Positions 33,944 to 45,086 of a stretch of DNA of 64,000 nucleotides are shown piece after piece; position 1 is the first letter of the stretch, and the number at the start of each line of letters is the position of its first letter. Both the position numbers and the translations under genes were made by a program. Source of the stretch: Medicago truncatula (taxonomy: Eukaryota; Streptophyta; Magnoliopsida; Fabales; Fabaceae). Below the pieces are notes generated by a model. The model saw only the letters and a list, made by a program, of their open reading frames with translations, was not told where the DNA came from and ran no database searches. Location: assembly GCF_003473485.1 (NCBI RefSeq), contig NC_053043.1, forward strand, positions 1,870,001-1,934,000, read 5' to 3'.

Positions 33944-35039
33944 TTAAATATTTTTATGGAAAAAGCTAAAATAGAATTTATTAAGATAGCAATGAATTTT
34001 AACCAGCACAAGGAGTGTTAGGCTAGGAGTCTTACGGTAGCAACAAACAAAGGATGATGGGAATGGAGAATCCATACACCCGTGAAAATAAAGAAAAATC
34101 CAAAAACTTATAGAAAACGTCTCCTAACAAAGAGCTATCTTCGAAATCAATAAATAGAAACATCAAAACAAAGCTAACACCACGTTCAACGAAACAACAT
34201 AAAAAAAAATCCTCAAGCATCGTCACAACTGCCACAAAAACAACTTCTACCACCCACATTCCGTTGCTCACACACAACCTCTGAACACCAACTTAAAAAC
34301 CTACACCACAACCAATAACCTTTGAAAAACAGCCGGGAAAAAACCCTAAACACCACCATTAGCTCTCCTAAGCACCTTCATCCAAAACAAACCTCATAAA
34401 CAACCGCAAAAGCCAACCAAAAATCCTTGTACCATCACCAAAAAGCACTACAAACACCACCACAAAAATCAACACCATCACCATCACCAAAACTACCATT
34501 GAACACCACAAAAATCACCATTAACCCTCACCTAAAAGCAACATCAGCCACCACACGTAGCACCACCCAAAACCGCCATAAGCATCACCACCAAAAACCA
34601 CCACGAGCCCCGCCACAAAAGACCCAAAATCAATACCACCAAGAAAACCACCATGAAGTACCACAAACCAACACAACCAAAGATCCATCGAAACCATATA
34701 AGTTCATAAGCGAACCTAGATATGACTCATCACCACCATCATGACCGATCAATCACCACCTATGTTGCGAGCAGACATAACCTCCACCACAACCAAGAGA
34801 GAAAAGAAATCAAATAGTCTGAGACCCACAAAAACCAAACAACCACCGACAAGCATCCAACGACACACCACAAAATCCACCAACGTCTCAGCCAAACGAA
34901 ACAAATAAAAAACACCAAAAACACAAACCAACCTTTACGACGATAGAGAGCAACCGCACGTCGGAAAGGTATGGTGAAGTGGCGGATTTGAAATTTGTGT
35001 GAGGAAGAAAGGAGTACGCCGGTTCTAGGTTTACCAAAA
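33944..35039 (-). mobile_element. Retroposon-like insertion with 16-bp target duplication
   Basis: The 1096-bp segment is flanked by identical 16-base direct repeats, aatatacactcatata (33928-33943, 35040-35055). The plus strand is strikingly rich in CACCAC/AAACAACC (minus strand GGTGGTG/TTGTTT), unlike its surroundings. A long variable-size duplication points to target-primed retroposition, so a LINE 5'-region or a non-autonomous LINE relative is likely. No poly(A) or RT domain is visible. Several open frames exist but none resembles a known protein. Confidence 0.5.
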
Positions 35040-35055
35040 AATATACACTCATATA

Positions 35056-36560
35056 AATAAATATATCAAATTTATTTCCTATTATGAATTTATAACAACC
35101 TTGATTAACAACACACAAAGTTGCTTTTGAAAAGAATGGACCAATGTCCTCATTCATTCTCAATCTTATGCGCAGACAAGGAAAAAAAAAGAGTTTGCTT
35201 GAAAATGAATTGATGTTTTATTACTGAAAAAGATAAATTGATATTTTGTGGCCCTGATTAATTAATGTGACTATCAAAGCATGAGGATACTTATCATACA
35301 GTTGAATTATTCATAATTATAATTGATGATAAATTGATAATAACATTTTTTTTCTTTTTTGAAGGAATGATGATAATAACATTGGTGAAACAGAAGTATC
35401 AGTTAAGAGACATATACATGTGCAATTTACTCACACAGATACTCATTAGCAACCTAATTTGTTCTTAATTAGCACAGTAGCAATTGAAATTCAACCAACT
35501 TAAGGGCCCAATTGCCCCCACTTAAAGTAAGTACATTAGCACGAGGTACATGGAATGAATCATGTAATACATCTGACAAATAAAAATAAAGAGAGAATTA
35601 TGCAAAATGCTACATCCATCAATTGCAACACCCATTTTAAACCCACTAACTACAATCATACAGTCTAATATATTACACCCGTGCATTTGTTCAAAAGCTA
35701 AAAGAAGGATATAAAGACTTGAAAATTTAAAAGAGAGCAATAATTTATGTATAATATGTGAATTATATGCATATGGTGCTATGCTACACCATTTTGCTTG
35801 GAGTGGAAGAGGACACAAACACCAAATACCATAAATGTATGATGAGGTCTTCCCTTTCGGTTACAACTATACCAAAGTGCGGTTGGATTTCAGAGACTAA
35901 AATGCTTGAATTCAGGGATTCCCTTTAACCCTTTTATCATCAATATTCACTAAAGAACATTATGGACTTGATTGCTTTCTGATTTTTTTTTTCTTTTTTA
36001 AAGACAAAGGTAAATTAAATGCATGCCCTTTTGCCTCCTCTACATTTTCTCCTTTGAATGAGCTTTATCAGAAGCACCAAGAGTAGTAGTTGGCCACAAA
36101 ATAGATTTGTGAGCAAACTATATGATGACTATTATACTATACAAGATCTTCTTTGTTCTGAAATATACACTGCCTTAAACCCAAATTTTAGATATGTATT
36201 CAAGTTCAAACAAACTCTTGCCAAAAATATAAATCCGGGCGGTATACATAAATGAATTGTCAAAAATGGTTATTCTATAGAAAAGATGTGAGCCTTTTGT
36301 GATGCATAAGTTAGCTTAATTAATCCCTAAAAAAAGTTATAGATTAAAGGTTTTTTTCTAGATTACCTTTAAAGAATGGTGGATAATTTAACTGCACTTT
36401 TTTTTTTTCAGGAAAAAACCTAGTCCCTATTTTCAATAATGGAAGAAAAACTATGAATGAGATTTTTTCTCAGGCAACTAAATTAACTCGATTCATTTAT
36501 CAAATAGTCATAAGACAAAATGGAATATTATAGACAATTTGACAAATAGCATAGGACAAT
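35056..36560. other. Intergenic, nothing supported
   Basis: AT-rich, with no recognisable protein or repeat structure. Confidence 0.4.
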
Positions 36561-36589
36561 GTCACTCTAGTTCACAAATGAGTTATATT

Positions 36590-36895
36590 GTTTGCTTGCC
36601 TTCGGATAAAAGTTATAGTAAAGTTTGGAAAACAACGAATAACAGTTTTAAAACCACATAAAATAGCATCAAACTCTAACTTAAGACTAGGATACCCACT
36701 ATGTCATCCAACAACTACCAAATTCATAAGCAAGAGAAGAGCTTGCATTAAACCCCATGCTTCAGCCTTTTGAAAATTTGGTTGACCAGTTTTCCATGTT
36801 GTCTCCGCACATATGAATTTGTCTTTGTCATCTCTAACACAGATTTTATCTTTGAAGATTGTTGCGCCCAAATTACATTTTACTTCCCCTAGCAT
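36590..36895 (-). mobile_element. LINE fragment: RNase H-like domain piece
   Basis: The minus-strand translation near 36704-36895 reads VKCNLGATIFKDKICVRDDK, then ETTWKTGQPNFQKAEAWGLM. This resembles the RNase H domain attached to plant LINE reverse transcriptases (C-N-x-D-A..., RDDxGxFxxAxT, EAxGLxxAL). The first catalytic Asp position appears changed and the domain is incomplete, so this is a dead fragment. Confidence 0.5.
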
Positions 36896-37340
36896 CAGAA
36901 CAATGTTGTAGTTCCTCAGACGTGACCCTCTCGGCTTGTTGCACGATTTCTGCTTACTGCACTCGTTTTAGCCTCATTAATTAGCACATAATCTTCACGG
37001 GCAGCCTGGACATTCAGACCGCACGCATGACTTCCTCCACCTGCAAATTTCTGCTATCGCACACACGCCGTGTATGGTAAAAAACCTCTAGAGTGTTTAT
37101 GTAACATTTCTATCATTATGCCCAAGGTTTATATAACTAAAAAATACGGGAGCTAGAGATTTATATAGGCAATTATGAATTAGAATTTTTTGTATTTGGT
37201 TATTGTTAACATTTTATATAGTATTTTCACTAATACTTATATGTTATTTATTACTAACTATATTGTACATATTATATATAACAAACTACCTATATATTAT
37301 ATGTATGAAGTTTTATATTTATAAAAATGATAATTCTTCT

Positions 37341-37374
37341 CCGTGCGTTGGTGTTGCACGGTTGTTAAAACTAG
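37341..37374 (+). mobile_element. Helitron-like 3' terminus
   Basis: A CCGTGC...GCACGG hairpin (37341-37361) is followed after nine bases by CTAG at 37371-37374 and then T, the hairpin-plus-CTRR end of Helitrons. The same layout occurs at 50766-50794 and, on the minus strand, at 55762-55793. The 5' end (TC...) was not found. Confidence 0.45.
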
Positions 37375-37928
37375 TAAACAACATACAAAAGAGTTATTTC
37401 ATATCTAGCTTGAAGCTTATACTTTTAGCATTGTCATCTGAAGAGAGTTGGTGTAACATCAAACCTCTAGTACAATTTGATACCTTTTGTAACTCAAGGA
37501 TTACACAACAATGTATACTGCTCCACTATATGTATACCTTTTGTAAACTACTCCACTGCTTTGTTCATTCCATTTAGAATCTAGGAGTTCATCATATTAA
37601 GTTATTATGGACTTCTTTTCTCGAATTTTTAGGATAATTTGTTTCTTGCTATGGTCTTAACCATCATAATTACTGACCAAAAAGTTTATTAAAAATAAAC
37701 CATTAACATTGTTTTGTTTCACATCAAAATAGAAACTATGGATAAATAAGAGACTTATCAACCATCAAAGTAAAGAACTTCGTGAGACAAAATATCAACG
37801 TCTGAAATAAAACCGTGTCAAAATGGCAAACTCTTATGTGAGAATTGCATGACAAATTGACAACTAAGCCTAGATACAAGACAAGGTGCTGAGGTTTCCC
37901 ACAACAATAAGCCCTTCATATATGTACA

Positions 37929-38160
37929 AGGGGTGTTTGGGTAGTTTACTTTCTAGTTTTTGCCTTTTAGAAAAGCTCCTTAAAGAGCTTAAACAAAACC
38001 TTATTCCAAGAACTTCTTTATAGTAGCAAAATAGATCTATTCTATATGGATAATTTGAGTATAGAACAAATAGATGTATTAAACTCATATACATATTGGA
38101 TGGTTCCTTATATAGTAGCGCTCTCAAAAGAGCTTATGAGCAGGTATCATCCAAACACAC
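37929..38160. mobile_element. MITE-like inverted repeat
   Basis: It starts gggtgtttgggtagtttac and ends gtatcatccaaacacac, an inverted pair of about 11-12 bases, with aaaagctc/gagctt motifs inside. The target duplication is unclear. Confidence 0.4.
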
Positions 38161-38652
38161 TAAGCTTATCAAAATGCAACTTTTCACATAATAATTTCTA
38201 GGAAAAATATATTTTCTTGTACGCTCTTCTACATAATCTTCATCCAATATAGACTTCAGTAATAATTCTATTAATTAACAAATATGGGGACAAGATAATT
38301 AAGTTGGGATTATTGACCAAGAAATAAAAAAATATATATATAATATCTTTAGGATCCACAAAAACGATATAAACTGAAGACTTTTACTCGGAAGCAGAAA
38401 CCAAGACCATGCATTGCCAAATAATATTGATCAACAAATTGATAAAGAAACAGGGAAGATATATAGTAAACACTACAAAATATTAATATTGGAGAGTTTG
38501 AGATCAGTGGAATTTTATTAAGTATTCAAGTTCAACATATCAACCACTGCAGATATCACTCAAAGTGCAGGGGTAGCATTATACATGTCCACAGAAATGT
38601 AGGATACTCAACTCATAATAATAATTTACCGAATGACAAACTAAAGAGGTTT

Positions 38653-40500
38653 TCATTCTGCACTCAAGACCTCAATCTCAAACTCCAAGACAGAGTTGGG
38701 TTGTATTCCCCAAGCAGGAAAGCCACTAGCACCATAAGCATAATCAGGAGAGCACTGCAAGAATATCAACATGGTCAATAACAGGGATTAATCAAACTGG
38801 CAACTATTTAACAAAGTATCGACTAGCTTTTAAAATTGCAAAAATTTATAAACTAGACATGCTCAATAATAAGTGGATAGAATTGAGTTAACAATTGAGT
38901 TGATAGAATTTAATACAATTCGAATAACTGAATAAGTGGATTTTCACCTTGTATGTGTGTGAGTAAAAACAAACAGCAAAGGAAATTCGCCATATTAAGG
39001 TCATGTTTGGATGCGCAGTTCAATTAAGGGATATACCATAAACACTTATCACAGAAATGCTTATGTATAAGCGATTTCTATAATAAAGTATAAAATAAAG
39101 TCATTATTTTCTTATAAGCTATAAGTTGTTTTCATAAAAAGTCAAATTGTTTTCGTATAAGCTATAAAATGTTTTCATAAACTATTCTAAAGAGTTTATA
39201 AAAATAAGCTAAAAGAGTTTATGGACATGAATGTGATAAACTATTTTCACAAACTCTCTCAAACATTATCACAAATGTTTATGTTAGTATCCAATTCAAT
39301 CAAGCCCTAAGAGGCAACAAGTTATAAAAAGTAAGAGCAGAGAATAGATATTATACCCGAAGACGAGCAACTTCTCCGATTTGCATGCCAATGACACCTT
39401 CATCCCATCCTAAACAGACAGATGGTTGGAATAAATCATATAGTGAATGAGTTGTCAACACGTCTAAATGTACATTGCAGCATTATCATGTGTAAAGAAA
39501 CTAGGAATAAAGTAAAAGTACTAATATTAACACTAATTAGTTATCATAATAATAATAATGTACAAGTATAATTTTCATGCATTGTTAGTGTGAACAGTTT
39601 TACCCTGTCAACAATCATACTTGTGAGATTTAGAAGTAGTTATGATAAAAGTCAAATGTTTCTATTGATCAAGACAGTTATGATTAACCGATAGTGTAAA
39701 AACTCTACACTGATAGTAGTGTGTATGTATTAAAATTGAACCATAATGTTATAAGGGTTATGTTAACAAGTGCCCTAGTTAAAATTCAAAAAAGGAAAAA
39801 TTGTTAAATTTCATGTAGAATGCACAATTTCTAAGATAAAATTACTACTTTAAGCTTCTTATCAAGTGTCCTTAGGGCACTTGTTAACATAACCCAGGTT
39901 ATAATAGTACCTTTGATGACAGAACCTTTGCCGATTTTGAAAGTGAATGGATTCTGGCCAGGATCTTTTGTACTGTAAGAAAGTAAATGAATGAACACAA
40001 TATTATTATAGAAAAGTAACAAAATATAAAATAAAAAAAGTGGAAGGAGTCTACAAGTTCCAACTCAATTGACAAAAATGCCGAAGCTGGACATCACGAC
40101 CGGGGGTTTGAACCCCGGCTCCTCCATTTGTAATTGTGTGTGCAATTTCAATGTTTATTTGTCATTTTGTCTATCTATCTAAAAATATGAAGGAAAATGG
40201 TAAACGTGTAACTAACCTCCAGAACTTCTGAGAAAGGTCACGGTTTTTCCCTGTTCATCATCATCACAATCAAAAACAATTAGCGCATGAATCAATAAAT
40301 CAAAGCCAAACAAAGAACGAGTGGATCTAATTAAATTAAATTATAAAGGGTAATTAAAATGAAAAATAAGAAATGGGGTTTTTGGTTTTTAGGGTTTAGA
40401 GAGAGTGCGCACCGTATCCGGTGCAGTGGACAGTAACGTTTTGACCAGGAGTTGGCTTAGGACCGTTTCCAGGTCGAACGATTTGCTTCTCAACTCCCAT
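38653..40500 (-). CDS. FKBP12: FKBP12-type peptidyl-prolyl isomerase
   Basis: Five exons on the minus strand: 40500-40413, 40250-40217, 39972-39911, 39409-39357 and 38754-38653. The 112-residue product begins [20 protein letters not shown] and ends [11 protein letters not shown], exactly the length of Arabidopsis FKBP12. FKBP12 catalyses proline cis-trans isomerisation in the cytosol and is the FK506/rapamycin receptor in many eukaryotes. The fold's core is present ([41 protein letters not shown]). Cys26 and Cys80, the pair that can form a disulfide in Vicia faba FKBP12, are both here. The human FD(37) loop reads [13 protein letters not shown], so the drug-contacting Asp is replaced as in other plant FKBP12s. 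Introns 2, 3 and 4 contain a SINE, a MITE and another MITE-like repeat. Confidence 0.96.
38998..39309. mobile_element. MITE-like repeat in intron 4 of FKBP12
   Basis: It begins ggtcatgtttggatgcgcag and ends tagtatccaattcaatcaag, with internal cttataagctataagttgtt units. The family matches 9012-9260 and 32438-32672. Confidence 0.45.
39755..39895. mobile_element. Mutator-type MITE (family A) in intron 3 of FKBP12
   Basis: A 141-bp element with near-perfect inverted ends: gggttatgttaacaagtgcc and ggcacttgttaacataaccc. It is flanked by 9-bp repeats with one mismatch: atgttataa (39746-39754) and aggttataa (39896-39904). Its right border lies 15 bases from the last base of exon 3 (39911), so the insertion is just inside the 5' splice site on the transcribed strand. 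Confidence 0.8.
40054..40188 (+). mobile_element. tRNA-derived SINE in intron 2 of FKBP12
   Basis: Box A-like aactcaattgacaaaaatg, box B gggtttgaaccccggctcct, then tgtgtgtgcaattt and the ttgtctatctatc 3' signature. Same family as 50019-50156. It is in the opposite orientation to the gene. The target duplication is not clear. Confidence 0.7.
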
Positions 40501-40727
40501 CTTTCTTCTTCTTCTTCTTCTTCCTTCTTTCACTCGATTGATCTTATGCAGCTACTTCTACTCTGATCTGATTTCTTTTCTATTCACTTATAAACGAAAA
40601 AGAAGTAATATTTATTTTCTTTTTAAGGAGAAAAAGGAGTAATACTCATTTTGATCTTAAATGTGAATATAAGACATTCGATTGATACTCATTTTTAAAA
40701 ATAGTTTTACGTGTAATAGATGTGATC

Positions 40728-40803
40728 ATGAGTTTAACTCAGTTAGTATGAACAATGCATAAAATATATATGGAGTTCAAACTGCGGCCACCAAAAAAAA
40801 AAT
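40728..40803 (+). mobile_element. Short SINE, decayed copy
   Basis: gtttaactcagttagtatga, caatgcataaaatatatatg, gagttcaaactgcggcc and an A-run follow the same order as the minus-strand SINE at 1020-1097. It lies just upstream of FKBP12, beyond its leader. Confidence 0.6.
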
Positions 40804-40913
40804 ACTATAGTTAAAATAGTCAATGACATTAAATCACTTTATTAATATTGTCATATTAATTTTTCAATATATTTATTTATTGTCATATCAATCTTTATAA
40901 GTACTAACTTGTC

Positions 40914-41527
40914 CACAGATTCATGCTCGACGAATTGTGGGAGTTGTGGTTCTGATTATGAGGATTTAAATCATTTGTTGTTTGAGTGCCGATTTGCTAT
41001 TCAAGTTTGGAATTTTGCTGGTGTGTGGTATGATGTTCAACATGCTGCCATATCCACATATTTTGCTCTCAATTCCATCTTCCATATGCTTCAGAACCTG
41101 CCTCCGAACATTCAACAACGCATTGCAGTAATCTGTTGGAGCTTGTGGAAGCATCGAAACCTCAAGATTCTGGACCTTTTGTTTTAGCTAAAGTGATGCC
41201 TTTTGATCGGGTATCTGGTAGGTGTTGGCGAAGTTTTGGGTCTTTATCATGCCATTCAATAGATGCAAGACATGCAATTCGACAACATAGATTTCGAGCT
41301 TGATTCTAAAATAACGAGAGATGCTTTCCACTCCTGTATGACATATATCACAGAATTTGGCAATATTATTGATGAGTGAGTGTCGAGAGCAATTTTCCCT
41401 TCCTTCACAAACTCTAGGGTCGAGTTTATTAGGCGACAAACGAATATGGCAGCTCATGCCTTAGCAAGAGAAGTCATTTCCTTAACTAGTCCCACTATTT
41501 ATTATGCATCCCACAATGTACTGAATC

Positions 41528-41562
<35 letters not shown>

Positions 41563-41602
41563 AAATGCTATAAGCATCTTTTCTTAAAAAAAAAAAAAAA
41601 AA
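40914..41602 (+). mobile_element. 5'-truncated LINE (zf-RVT and RNase H remnants)
   Basis: A 689-bp insertion with an exact 14-base target duplication, agtactaacttgtc (40900-40913, 41603-41616), and a terminal A-run, preceded by a TTA microsatellite. The first frame (40914-41187) encodes CGSCGSDYEDLNHLLFECRF then ICWSLWKHRN, the zinc-binding zf-RVT region of plant L1-type LINEs. Later pieces (near 41380-41500) read RVEFIRRQTNMAAHALAREV, the end of the attached RNase H. Frames are broken between the parts. Truncation from the 5' side is typical. Confidence 0.88.
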
Positions 41603-41616
41603 AGTACTAACTTGTC

Positions 41617-42141
41617 ATTTTAATCCCTATACAAAAAGAGTAATGCACAGTTATATACTATTTTAAAATTTAGATACATTGTGAAACTATTGTGACTATT
41701 TCTTACACATTTACGGATCAATATGACTATTACTCAGAAACATATATGTACAACTATTGACACCAACTTTTTTTTTCATACTCACGATTTTACTTTTTCT
41801 CTTTATTATTTTTATTTTCGTATTCATACTTTTTTTTTGTAAGATTATCACATAAGTTGTGGTACAAATGGTCATTCAGATAACACACTTCTACAAAAAA
41901 AATATCATTTGTACAAGTACAGCAAAGATAAAAAAAAAGTTGTACACTTCTTAATTCTATTAAATTGACTATCAATCCCTAAACTATCACCCTTTGATCT
42001 CTAAAATCAACTATAATGTCCTTAAATTATACCTGTAATTTGGTCTTTGCGAAAGCATTTAATTCAAGACGAAAGTACTCCTTAATTTAAGAACTTTTTA
42101 GTAGATTTTAATAATTTAAAATCAAATTGACTAAAGAATGA
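41617..42141. other. Intergenic with a partial family C MITE
   Basis: Near 41820-41925 there are cacataagttgtggtacaaa, cattcagataacaca and atatcatttgtacaa phrases of the family C MITE, without clear ends. Nothing else is seen. Confidence 0.35.
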
Positions 42142-42150
42142 TAATTTATA

Positions 42151-43687
42151 GGGTTAATAGGTCTTTACCCCCCTGTAATATAGGGCACTTTTGGTTTTGC
42201 CCCCTGTAAAATTTTTTTTTTAGATTCCGTCCTTGTAAAATGAAGATTCTTCAAGATTGCCCCCTGAGCCCTGTGACTCAGCAGAATCTATGATGTGGCG
42301 CCTACATGGCTTTTTCTTTTTCTTTTTTATTTTTTTTTGCTTGCCACGTGTAACAAATAGTTTACACGTCATTTTTATTTAAAAAAATTAAAATAAAAAA
42401 TAAAATTTAAAAAACCAAAAATCATATTTTAAAAAATCTGAAAATTAATTTCCAAAATTTTAAAAAATCTGAAAAAATTCAAACTATTTTTTTAAATCGA
42501 AAAAAAATTAAATTTTTTTTCCAAAAATTAAAAAACATTTAGATTTTTTTTTCTGAAATAGAAAATTGTCTTATCTTTTTCGAAATTAAAAAACATTCAG
42601 ATTTTTTTCGAAATAAAAATGTTTTTTTAATTTTTTCTACAAAGAATGAAAATTCTGGAAAATATTTTAATTTTTAAAAATTTGGATATAAATGTTTTTA
42701 AATTCCAACTATTTAATCTGGAAAAAAAAATTGATTTTATTTAAATTTTTAAAATCTTAACTTCAGATATTTTCGAAAATTTTAAATTTAGAAAAAATTC
42801 TGATTTGTTTTTGAAATTTTTTATAAAATTCAGTTTTTTTTTTTAAAAATACTTCCTAATTTCAGAAAAAAAAATGATTTTTTTTTTAAATAAAAAATAA
42901 ATTCGTAAAAATTCAGGAATATATTTTTTTAATTTTTTTCAAAATGCTAACTTAATATATTTCCCATCAATGACAGGAAAACCCATATGGTATACCGTTT
43001 CCATTCTCGAACTTAATATATTTTCAAATTTTCCAAAAAATTTATACTAAATTTAAAAAAAAAATCCGAATTAAATTAAAATGATTCAATTTGGAAAAAA
43101 AGTATTATCTAATTTTTTTGAATTTGTAAAAAATATTTGAATTTTTTTCTAATTATTTAATTTCAAAAAAGAATTTATAAAATTTCTGGAATAAAGATTT
43201 TGAAATATATTTTTTTTTTTATTTTAAAAATTAAATTAAAAAAATCTGAATGTTTTTTCTGATTTTAACAAATATCCGGAACTTAATTTTTTTTAAAAAT
43301 CTGAATTTTTAAATTTTTTTCGATTTTTTAAAAAGAATTAGGAAGTATTTTAAAAAAAATCTGGAACTTTATTTTAAAAAAAAATTTCAATTTTTTAAAT
43401 TTTTGAAAAAAAATTTCTATTTTTTTTCTGATTTTTAAATTATTTTTCGTTTTTTAAAAAAAATAGATTTTTTTTAAATTTAAATGACATGTAAATTATT
43501 TTTTACACTTGGCATCCAAAAAAAAATGCCATGTAGGTGCCACATCATAGATTCTGCTGAGTCATAGGGCTCAGGGGGCAATCTTGAAGAATCTTCATTT
43601 TACAAGGACGGAATCTAAAAATTTTTTTTCACAGGGGGCAAAACCAAAAGTGCCCTATATTACAGGGGGGTAAAGACCTATTAACCC
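42151..43687. mobile_element. Long foldback Mutator-type element (family B)
   Basis: A 1537-bp element with inverted ends of about 170 bases. The left end reads gggttaataggtctttaccc... and the right is its near-perfect inverse. Both arms contain ttttggttttgccccctgt, ttcttcaagattgccccctg, the agattctgctga (or complement) block and the atgtggcgcctacatgg-like block. The flanks are a perfect 9-bp duplication, taatttata (42142-42150, 43688-43696). The inner 1.2 kb is extreme A/T sequence (aaaaatc/gatttttt units) that is itself partly palindromic. No transposase is encoded. Confidence 0.9.
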
Positions 43688-44425
43688 TAATTTATACGCT
43701 AAATTGACTGTTTAATCGTTCTCTTTATTTTATTTTTTTTGGTAAAATGACAAAAGAAAAAGAAAAAAGCAAAAAAAAAAAACCCTAAAAACAGGGCTAA
43801 GCCTAGGGCATCAAGCCTCAAGACTGACTTCAATTTCGATGGGGAGCATGCCAAAAAAGTCACACCTGATCTTGAAGAGCGCCCAAGCTTGGCCAAGAAA
43901 TCTACGCAATGGTTGCCCTCTCAAAGCACATGTTGGAAAGAAATGTTACGAATATGCTCCTTTATCCAAAAAATATTCACCAATAAATAGGCGTACACAT
44001 GCATATGAGGTGATCTGGATCTTGAAGAAGACGGAAGACTTCTAAAGAATATGTTTCGCAAATAACTCGTTGAATAAAGTTGCTGACTATAAAAAAGCCC
44101 TTTATTTAATTCGCACTCAATCACGTTTTCTATTTTGATTTTGTAATAATTAAGACTAATTTTAATCCTCACAACTTTTTTATAGTCAATTCATTTTTGA
44201 AAAAAAAAAATATCAAATTAGAAATTACATTGGTCTATTTGTTAGTTGAATTGAAGGGTTAATTTATCTTTGTTTTTTAAAATTGATTTGAATAGTTTAG
44301 GGAATAGTGATGTAATTTTTTTATTTTTTTTTCTAGTGGCAAAAATAAAATAAAAATAAAAAACGTATAGAGTGTATTTGTAATCTTCTAATTATATAAT
44401 ATATGTTAGCAACCATTGACATGAA

Positions 44426-44496
44426 GTGGCTGTAGTTTAGTGGTAAGAATTCCACGTTGTGGCCGTGGAGACCTGGGCTCGAATCCCAGCAGCCAC
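44426..44496 (+). tRNA. tRNA-His (anticodon GUG)
   Basis: 71 bases. The acceptor stem GTGGCTG (44426-44432) pairs with CAGCCAC (44490-44496). The D-arm contains TAGTTTAGTGGTAAGA. The anticodon stem CCACG/CGTGG encloses the loop TTGTGGC with GTG at 44459-44461. The T-arm is CTGGG-CTCGAAT-CCCAG (44473-44489). It starts with G, leaving room for the post-transcriptional G-1 of tRNA-His. No intron; CCA is not encoded. Internal boxes A and B are intact, so the gene looks functional. Confidence 0.96.
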
Positions 44497-44505
44497 ACAC
44501 TTCTC

Positions 44506-44511
44506 TTTTTT
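44506..44511 (+). terminator. RNA polymerase III terminator of tRNA-His
   Basis: TTTTTT nine bases after the acceptor stem, with a second T-run at 44515-44520. Confidence 0.8.
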
Positions 44512-44650
44512 ACCTTTTTTATTCATCGCTTGTTATATTCAGTTATGATTAGTATTATTGTTTCCGCATTGCATTTTGATTCTGTTATTTTAATGATAGG
44601 TAGATTTGATTGCCACCTGGAAGAAGAAGAAGAAAAAGATGATTGATGAT

Positions 44651-45086
44651 GAAGGAAGGCTTGGGATTCATGGCCAAACTATCTTGGCATCTTCATTTTT
44701 GCGTTGGTTGTCGCATATCACTTGGTCATAGCTGACCCCAAATATGAAGCCAATAATTAGATACTATGAAAAAAAGGTAGTAAAGGTACTAGATGGCTCA
44801 TTCCCCCAATCAAAGGATTAAGGATAGCTAAAACGCAAGTAAATTAATGCTTGTTCCCGGACCAATATTTTACTACAAGAATTCTGGAAATACATGCAGT
44901 ACATTATGATTTATGCTTAATTTGTCTTCTGTGAAGCATACTTGAACCAAATTATCCATGAGGGTTGGTGGTTCACCGTGGGAAAGGGAGGAAAGATCAG
45001 GTGATGAAAGTCGTTCAGCTCGAAGTGTGTATGTCGATGCACCACGGCCACGGGTTATGAAACGTGAGTTTCCTATGATCCAATAG
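44651..45086 (+). other. Two exon-like fragments of unknown origin
   Basis: Near 44650-44760 one frame reads [20 protein letters not shown] then [14 protein letters not shown] and a stop, a plausible membrane-anchored C-terminus behind a possible acceptor. At 44958-45086 an ATG frame of 42 codons reads MRVGGSPWEREERSGDESRS then ARSVYVDAPRPRVMK, with a GTGAGT donor-like site at 45063. Both look protein-like, but I do not recognise them and cannot join them. They could be a small gene or captured exons. Confidence 0.3.

Noticed and set aside
34427-34744. A 105-codon His/Pro/Thr-rich open frame
   Set aside because: It is produced by the CACCAC-rich low-complexity sequence of the retroposon-like insertion. 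There is no signal peptide or known repeat protein pattern.
40081-40130. A second tRNA gene (good box B near 40109)
   Set aside because: No cloverleaf can be folded, and the 3' part matches the SINE family, so it is a SINE head.
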